From positions 1 through 38,086 of the forward strand of contig JAMOQL010000208.1 of assembly GCA_027064025.1 (NCBI GenBank): a stretch of DNA of 38,086 bases. Direction: 5' to 3'. The position numbers and the translations under genes are program-made. Positions within the stretch are counted from its first letter, which is position 1, and every line of letters begins with the position of its first letter. The notes under the pieces were generated by a model that did no database searches, was not told the origin of the DNA, and worked only from the letters and a program-made list of their open reading frames with translations. Below are positions 33,318 through 38,086 of this stretch, in pieces. The DNA is from Bacteroidales bacterium. Its GTDB lineage: Bacteria > Bacteroidota > Bacteroidia > Bacteroidales > JAFGXI01.

Positions 33318-35192
33318 ATGATACAAGAATACGATGTTATTGTAGTTGGAGCAGGACATGCTGGTAGCGAAGCAGCTGTTGCAGCTGCAAAAATGGGAGT
33401 TTCTACCCTTCTTATTACTATGGACATGAATAAAATAGCACAAATGTCATGTAATCCTGCTATGGGAGGTATTGCAAAGGGGCAGATTGTGCGCGAGATT
33501 GATGCCCTAGGAGGCTATTCGGCTATAGTTACCGATAAATCAACTATTCAATTTAGGATGTTGAATTTATCTAAAGGTCCAGCAATGTGGAGCCCTAGAG
33601 CACAATGCGATAGAATGGTTTTTTCTGCTCAATGGCGTAGAATGATGGAAGAAACCCCAGGTTTAGATTTCTGGCAAGAACCCGTTACTTCGTTAATTTT
33701 TGAAGAAGATAGAGTCGTTGGAGTAAAGACTCAATTGGGTGTTGAATTTAATGCAAAAACAGTTGTGCTAACCAATGGTACTTTTTTGAATGGATTAATG
33801 CACATTGGGAAAAAGCAAACTGAAGGAGGAAGAAGTGCCGAGCCGTCTTCTTTTGGATTATCTGAGCAACTTCTTGAGAAAGGATTTACTGTTGAACGAA
33901 TGAAGACAGGAACCCCTGCTCGTTTAGACGGTAGAAGTATAAATTTTTCAGTACTTATTGAACAAAAAGGCGATGAGAGGCCATCCAAGTTTTCTTATGA
34001 TAATAATACAAAACCAATAAAAAATCAACGTTCTTGTTATTTAGCCTATACCGATATGCAAGTGCATGGGATATTAAAAACAGGTTTTGAAGATTCTCCC
34101 CTTTTCGATGGTACAATTCAAGGAACTGGACCTAGATACTGCCCTAGTATAGAAGATAAATTAATCACTTTTGCATCAAAAGATTCGCATCAATTATTTT
34201 TAGAACCAGAGGGTTTCGAAACAGAAGAGTATTATATCAATGGATTTTCTTCTTCATTGCCATGGGATGTGCAATATAAAGCTTTGCGACAGATTAAAGG
34301 TTTAGAAAATGTAAAAATATTTAGACCCGGTTATGCTATTGAATACGATTATTTCGACCCTACACAACTGAATCATACACTTGAAACTAAACAGGTAAGA
34401 AACCTTTATTTTGCTGGTCAAATTAATGGCACTACTGGCTACGAGGAAGCTGCTGCTCAGGGACAAATGGCAGGGATAAATGCGGCTCTTAAAGTAAAGG
34501 GTGAGGGCGAATTTATTTTAAAAAGAGATGAGGCGTATATTGGAGTATTAATAGATGATTTGGTTACAAAAGGCGTTGACGAGCCCTACCGTATGTTTAC
34601 CTCTAGAGCAGAATATAGAATTCTTTTGCGACAAGATAATGCTGATCAGAGATTGACAGAAAAAGCTTATCAGTTAGGTTTGATTTCGGAAGAACGCTAT
34701 CAATTCTTTAAAAAGAAAAAATCTGAAATTGAAGAATTAACAGCTTTTATTTCTAAGTTTTCGGTCAAACCAGAATACGTTAATAACCTTCTTGAGGATT
34801 TAGATACATCGCCGTTAAAACAGAAAGTTAAACTCAAAGAATTGTTACTTAGGCCACAAGTTTCCCTTGAAAAAATAAAGGAAACAATAACGCCTCTAAA
34901 GCGACAAATTGAGAGTATTACCACTAATAAGTTTGAGGTGATGCAATCGGCAGAAATAGAAATAAAATATGCAGGTTACATCGAGCGTGAACGCCTGTTA
35001 GCAGATAAAATTTTACGACTTGAAGAAATAAAAATCCCTAAGCGGTTTAATTATAGTGAAATAAATTCCCTATCGACAGAGGCTCGGCAGAAATTAGCAA
35101 AGATTGAACCTAAAACTGTTGGGCAAGCCTCTAGAATAATTGGAGTTTCGCCTGCAGATATTAATGTTCTGTTAGTGTTGATGGGACGATAA
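33318..35192 (+). CDS. mnmG: tRNA uridine-5-carboxymethylaminomethyl modification enzyme MnmG (GidA)
   Basis: An FAD-dependent enzyme that, with MnmE, installs the carboxymethylaminomethyl (or aminomethyl) group on the wobble uridine U34. At 624 residues it has the FAD Rossmann [11 protein letters not shown] (10-20), [54 protein letters not shown], the catalytic region [10 protein letters not shown], and [20 protein letters not shown]. The C-terminal MnmE-binding domain ends [17 protein letters not shown] used ATG 33318, preceded by AAAGGAAAG as a possible ribosome-binding site, rather than TTG 33303. It is a separate transcription unit after infB; the radical SAM gene follows after 50 bases. 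Confidence 0.97.
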   Translation: MIQEYDVIVVGAGHAGSEAAVAAAKMGVSTLLITMDMNKIAQMSCNPAMGGIAKGQIVREIDALGGYSAIVTDKSTIQFRMLNLSKGPAMWSPRAQCDRMVFSAQWRRMMEETPGLDFWQEPVTSLIFEEDRVVGVKTQLGVEFNAKTVVLTNGTFLNGLMHIGKKQTEGGRSAEPSSFGLSEQLLEKGFTVERMKTGTPARLDGRSINFSVLIEQKGDERPSKFSYDNNTKPIKNQRSCYLAYTDMQVHGILKTGFEDSPLFDGTIQGTGPRYCPSIEDKLITFASKDSHQLFLEPEGFETEEYYINGFSSSLPWDVQYKALRQIKGLENVKIFRPGYAIEYDYFDPTQLNHTLETKQVRNLYFAGQINGTTGYEEAAAQGQMAGINAALKVKGEGEFILKRDEAYIGVLIDDLVTKGVDEPYRMFTSRAEYRILLRQDNADQRLTEKAYQLGLISEERYQFFKKKKSEIEELTAFISKFSVKPEYVNNLLEDLDTSPLKQKVKLKELLLRPQVSLEKIKETITPLKRQIESITTNKFEVMQSAEIEIKYAGYIERERLLADKILRLEEIKIPKRFNYSEINSLSTEARQKLAKIEPKTVGQASRIIGVSPADINVLLVLMGR

Positions 35193-35242
35193 TCTAGGAT
35201 TATTGATAAATTCAATTTTTTAAATTAAAATTAAAAATATAA

Positions 35243-36022
35243 ATGGCAACTTTTCTTTTCGACCAAATTATCTTCGGGCCTGTTAATAGTAGGCGCTTGG
35301 GAGTCTCTTTAGGGGTGAATTTATTACCAACTACTTCAAAGTTTTGCAATTTCAACTGCATTTATTGTGAGTGTGGTTGGACACCGGGGAAAGGACAGAT
35401 GAAGTCTGATTTTCATTCTGTGGAAGATGTAATAAAACGTTTAGAGATTTTTATAAAAGACTATAGGGCTGATAATAAGATAATTGACACCATAACTTTT
35501 GCAGGAAATGGAGAGCCAACTTTACACCCAAAGTTTGAGGAAATGATAGATCGAACAATTTTATTGAGAGATTTGTATTATCCCAAAGCTGCTATTTCTG
35601 TATTGTCTAATGCAACAATGTTGCAATCTGAAAAAGTGGTAAGAGCTTTAAAAAAGGTGAATAATAAGATTCTGAAACTTGATTCGGCTGTAGAAGAGAC
35701 TGCCTTGCAAATGAATCAACCACTTGGTAAATATTCTATATCAAAAATTGAAGAACAATTAGGTCAATTTAATCATCAATTTATTTTACAGACCATGTTC
35801 TTAAAAGGTGATTATAATCAGAAGCCAATTGATAATACTACAGATCAAGAGGTCGATGCTTATTTAGAATTATTAGATAGGATAAGACCCGAGAAAGTTA
35901 TGATATATACAATTGCTCGTGATACACCTGCGGAGAGTCTAGAAAAAATATCGACCAAAAAAATGAACGAAATTGCAGATAGAATTCGTGCTTTAAGTAT
36001 TGAAGTAGAAGTCTCTTTATAG
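35243..36022 (+). CDS. Radical SAM protein (short, wybutosine-like/YfkA-like group, function unknown)
   Basis: A 259-residue radical S-adenosylmethionine protein. The [4Fe-4S] motif CNFNCIYC gives C35, C39 and C42 (CxxxCxxC). The N-terminus FGPVNSRRLGVSLGVNLLP is a recognised start of a radical SAM subgroup, and TFAGNGEPTLHP is the SAM-binding GGEP-like motif. Later DSAVEE and QTMFLKGDYNQ follow the usual TIM-barrel order. No extra C-terminal cysteine cluster is visible, so no auxiliary cluster is expected. The N-terminal pattern is shared with many uncharacterised proteins, and the substrate cannot be named. It is probably co-transcribed with mnmG. Its stop lies one base from the stop of the convergent DUF4249 gene. 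Confidence 0.88.
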   Translation: MATFLFDQIIFGPVNSRRLGVSLGVNLLPTTSKFCNFNCIYCECGWTPGKGQMKSDFHSVEDVIKRLEIFIKDYRADNKIIDTITFAGNGEPTLHPKFEEMIDRTILLRDLYYPKAAISVLSNATMLQSEKVVRALKKVNNKILKLDSAVEETALQMNQPLGKYSISKIEEQLGQFNHQFILQTMFLKGDYNQKPIDNTTDQEVDAYLELLDRIRPEKVMIYTIARDTPAESLEKISTKKMNEIADRIRALSIEVEVSL

Positions 36023-36023
36023 T

Positions 36024-36851
36024 TTATTTAATAATGAGGGTATCGATATCTAAAGCATTGGCACCAAAAATACCTATCACATCTTTGCCTTCAACATTAG
36101 AAACTGGATTTCCAACAGAGGTTGAGAAAGCACTCATGCCGTTATCCTCAAGCACTTTAAAATATTCGTAATTGGCTCTGTCTATGTGATATAATTCTAC
36201 AATTAAAGTATCACCCGTAAAAACATAAACATTGCGTAAGGGAATTTTTGTGGCTTTTCCATCAAACATATCATCATTCATAATAAATGAATCTTCGTAT
36301 TTATTGTTAATAAGGTGAGTTTTAAATCTATAGAAGTTATTCTCGTCTGCGGGGTCTTGGAAATGTACATATACTCTATAATTTTTCTCGCCTCCTCCAG
36401 GTTTTTCTCCCGACCCTGGCCCTGGTCCATCAACTGAACGATTTTCCTTATATTCATAACTTACCGAATCTATTGGAACTATATGAGACATAATAGAATT
36501 AGAAATAATGGTTTCGCCTCCGTTATTTATTTCCAATTTATATTCTGATAGAACTTGACCGTTTAGGTTGGAATTTTGGTAGTATCCATCATGAATTTCG
36601 TATAGACTATAGCTGTTTCCATCGCTATTAGTAATTTGAACTTGAGCGTTTTTTATCATCTCGAAATCATTCGAATCGTAATAACTCCCAGATTTTGATA
36701 GAATGACATAATTGTTCCCAAGTCCATTATTGACTTGAGCCTCGACTACAGTTTGTACATCCGCATCTTTTAAATCTAATTCAATTACTTTTTCGCAAGA
36801 GCTTAGAAGAATACTGGCTAATAATATAATAATTATATATTTAGTTTTCAT
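36024..36851 (-). CDS. DUF4249-family outer-membrane lipoprotein paired with a TonB receptor
   Basis: A 275-residue lipoprotein. The hydrophobic leader ends LLSSC (C19 lipidated) followed by EKVIELDL, a standard DUF4249 opening. VVEAQVNNGLGNNYVILSKS and IKNAQVQITNSDG form the first beta domain, and a Gly/Pro-rich low-complexity insert (about 143-158, GPGPGSGEKPGGGEK) splits the protein. The C-terminal half includes FYRFKTHLINNKYE and VELYHIDRANYEYFKVL, and the end reads GIFGANALDIDTLII. DUF4249 proteins are almost always encoded directly after a TonB-dependent receptor, as here (18 bases), and presumably act as a surface partner in uptake, but the ligand is unknown. Confidence 0.88.
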   Translation of the reverse strand: MKTKYIIIILLASILLSSCEKVIELDLKDADVQTVVEAQVNNGLGNNYVILSKSGSYYDSNDFEMIKNAQVQITNSDGNSYSLYEIHDGYYQNSNLNGQVLSEYKLEINNGGETIISNSIMSHIVPIDSVSYEYKENRSVDGPGPGSGEKPGGGEKNYRVYVHFQDPADENNFYRFKTHLINNKYEDSFIMNDDMFDGKATKIPLRNVYVFTGDTLIVELYHIDRANYEYFKVLEDNGMSAFSTSVGNPVSNVEGKDVIGIFGANALDIDTLIIK

Positions 36852-36869
36852 ATTTTTTAATTTAATGAA

Positions 36870-38086
36870 TTAAAATTTAAAATTATAAGTTATCGACGGA
36901 ATGATTTTGAATAATGATAATTGTACCGCTTCGGTTCTATTGGGATCGTCTTCGCTTTGTTGGAAAGTTATCATGTAAGCATTTTCTCGTGCGTATAAAT
37001 TATATACAGAGAAATTCCAGCTTGAGGTAAACTTTTTTTTAATTTTGGTTTTTTCACCAGAATTAGGATTAATCTGATAGGTGTATTGTTTGCCTTTCCA
37101 AGTTATCCCAAAATCTAATCTATGATAGGTTGGCATTCGATATCCATTGCGCTCAGAATATAACTCATAAATCTGTCCATCCATCATGTATTTTCCACTA
37201 GGGAAAGTGGTGGCATTTCCTGTATAATAGACCCACGATCCAGATATATTTACCCTTTCGGATATTTGGTACATTCCTACAACCGATATGTCATGGGTTC
37301 GATCCTGTCGGGCAGGATACCATGATCCATTATTAATTTCGTCAAAAACTTTTTCAGTTCTAGCGAGGGTGTAACTAATCCAGCCCGTAAAACTACCTTT
37401 CCGTTTTTTAAACAATAATTCTAGTCCGTAAGCCCTTCCCTCGCCAAAAATAAGTTGCCCTTCGGCAGCATCATTAAGAGTAACTTCTGCTCCTACTTTA
37501 TAGTCTACGGCATTCTGGATTTTTTTATAATAAGCTTCTGCAGAGAACTCGAATAAATTATTTCTGAAATTTCTAAAATATCCTACCGCTATTTGGTCTG
37601 CAATTTCGGGCTTTATATTGTTACTACTTGGCATCCATACATCGAGTGGGGTTCCGCTTGTGGAGTTCGATAATAAGTGCAGATATTGATAATTTCTTGA
37701 TAAAGAAGCTTTTACGGAGCTCTTTTTATTAATTATATAATTGGCAGAGATTCTTGGCGATAAGCCGTTGTAGCTGGCTACCGATTCCCAATTGCTATAT
37801 TCTGTACTATCAATAATATCTCCGTAATCGTTGTACGAATAAATGTTTCCTGGTCCGAATTGTGTAAAGTTGGTATATCTGGCTCCGTATGATAAAGTAA
37901 ATTTTTCTCCAAACTTTTGTTCATCAGAAATATAAAAAGCACTTTCGAGAGAATATCTATTTTCTATATGTAAATCATTAAAGTTATTAGTGGTTGTTTC
38001 TACATCTCCAGGTTTAAAAGTGTGATGAATAACATTAGCTCCAATTTTTATTTTATTATTTAGGTAATAATCGAAGTCTTGTTTTA
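36870..38086 (-). CDS. TonB-dependent outer-membrane receptor, C-terminal part
   Basis: The minus-strand frame is open from the window edge (38086) to TAA at 36870, about 405 codons, so the N-terminus and plug lie outside. The visible part is the last half of a 22-strand barrel: LTLSYGARYTNFTQFGPG-like strands, SPRISANYII, SVKASLSRNYQYLHLLSNS, the VWMPSSNNIKPEIADQIAVG segment common to SusC/CarboxypepD-plug receptors, then VWASYTLARTE-like and RVNISGSWVYYTG strands. It ends YNFKF with the terminal aromatic barrel signal. It probably imports a ligand through TonB energy with the downstream DUF4249 lipoprotein. Substrate unknown. Reading only from the internal ATG at 37634 would wrongly shorten it. 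Confidence 0.92.
   Translation of the reverse strand, partial: KQDFDYYLNNKIKIGANVIHHTFKPGDVETTTNNFNDLHIENRYSLESAFYISDEQKFGEKFTLSYGARYTNFTQFGPGNIYSYNDYGDIIDSTEYSNWESVASYNGLSPRISANYIINKKSSVKASLSRNYQYLHLLSNSTSGTPLDVWMPSSNNIKPEIADQIAVGYFRNFRNNLFEFSAEAYYKKIQNAVDYKVGAEVTLNDAAEGQLIFGEGRAYGLELLFKKRKGSFTGWISYTLARTEKVFDEINNGSWYPARQDRTHDISVVGMYQISERVNISGSWVYYTGNATTFPSGKYMMDGQIYELYSERNGYRMPTYHRLDFGITWKGKQYTYQINPNSGEKTKIKKKFTSSWNFSVYNLYARENAYMITFQQSEDDPNRTEAVQLSLFKIIPSITYNFKF

Noticed and set aside
1-38086. CRISPR array, tRNA/rRNA genes, prophage or toxin-antitoxin pair
   Set aside because: No regularly spaced repeats, tRNA-like CCA-ended cloverleafs, rRNA signatures or phage genes were found on either strand by eye.

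Overview
The window is a low-GC chromosomal segment from a member of the Bacteroidota. The evidence is a type IX secretion (T9SS) C-terminal sorting domain, a PorE-like OmpA protein, a TonB receptor followed by a DUF4249 lipoprotein, a short Bacteroidetes-type primary sigma factor beginning MRQLKI, and several TAnnTTTG promoter -7 elements. The genus cannot be fixed from the sequence. Fused citrate lyase subunits and a biotin-dependent acyl-CoA carboxylase subunit hint at an anaerobic or facultative marine-type lineage, but that is inference. No tRNA, rRNA, CRISPR array, insertion sequence or prophage was seen; most of the window is core chromosome.

Layout. 1-84 (-) is the N-terminus of a GIY-YIG nuclease cut by the window edge. 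108-238 and 3297-3366 are copies of a dispersed imperfect palindrome that bracket a secreted T9SS cargo protein with an Omp28 domain (307-3123, -). 3376-4701 (-) is an unassigned polytopic membrane protein. 4960-9578 (+) holds cysteine synthase, adenine deaminase, a small outer-membrane barrel and trkA, whose last 70 codons are cut off by an in-frame TAA. 9704-15892 (+) holds a lipoprotein, a TPR/SpoIIE-type phosphatase, bioA and a crotonase-fold protein lacking both usual catalytic glutamates. 15967-16830 (-) is the primary sigma factor, divergent from an acyl-CoA carboxylase beta subunit (17098-18726, +). 18801-21690 (-) is a citrate (or citramalate) lyase operon: a CitD-CitE fusion followed by CitF, without the accessory citC/citX/citG genes nearby. 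Then come tadA (-), the PorE-like gene (+), and a minus-strand operon of LuxC-type acyl-CoA reductase, a pRiA4b-ORF3-like protein and miaA. 28348-33208 (+) is rimP-nusA-infB behind a textbook Bacteroidetes promoter and a terminator-like leader hairpin. mnmG and a radical SAM gene follow, and the window ends in a DUF4249 lipoprotein and the C-terminal part of a TonB-dependent receptor (-).

How the genes connect. The T9SS cargo and the PorE-like protein are two ends of one secretion pathway. BioA makes a biotin precursor, and biotin is the cofactor of the carboxylase that the 17098 gene serves. tadA, miaA and mnmG modify tRNA at or next to the anticodon, and rimP-nusA-infB couples transcription to ribosome assembly and translation initiation. 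The observations most worth following are the premature stop in trkA, the attenuator-like rimP leader, the GIY-YIG gene beside palindromic repeats, the CitD-CitE fusion with an unusual carrier-serine neighbourhood, and the catalytically altered crotonase. I did not find a clearly new multi-gene system.
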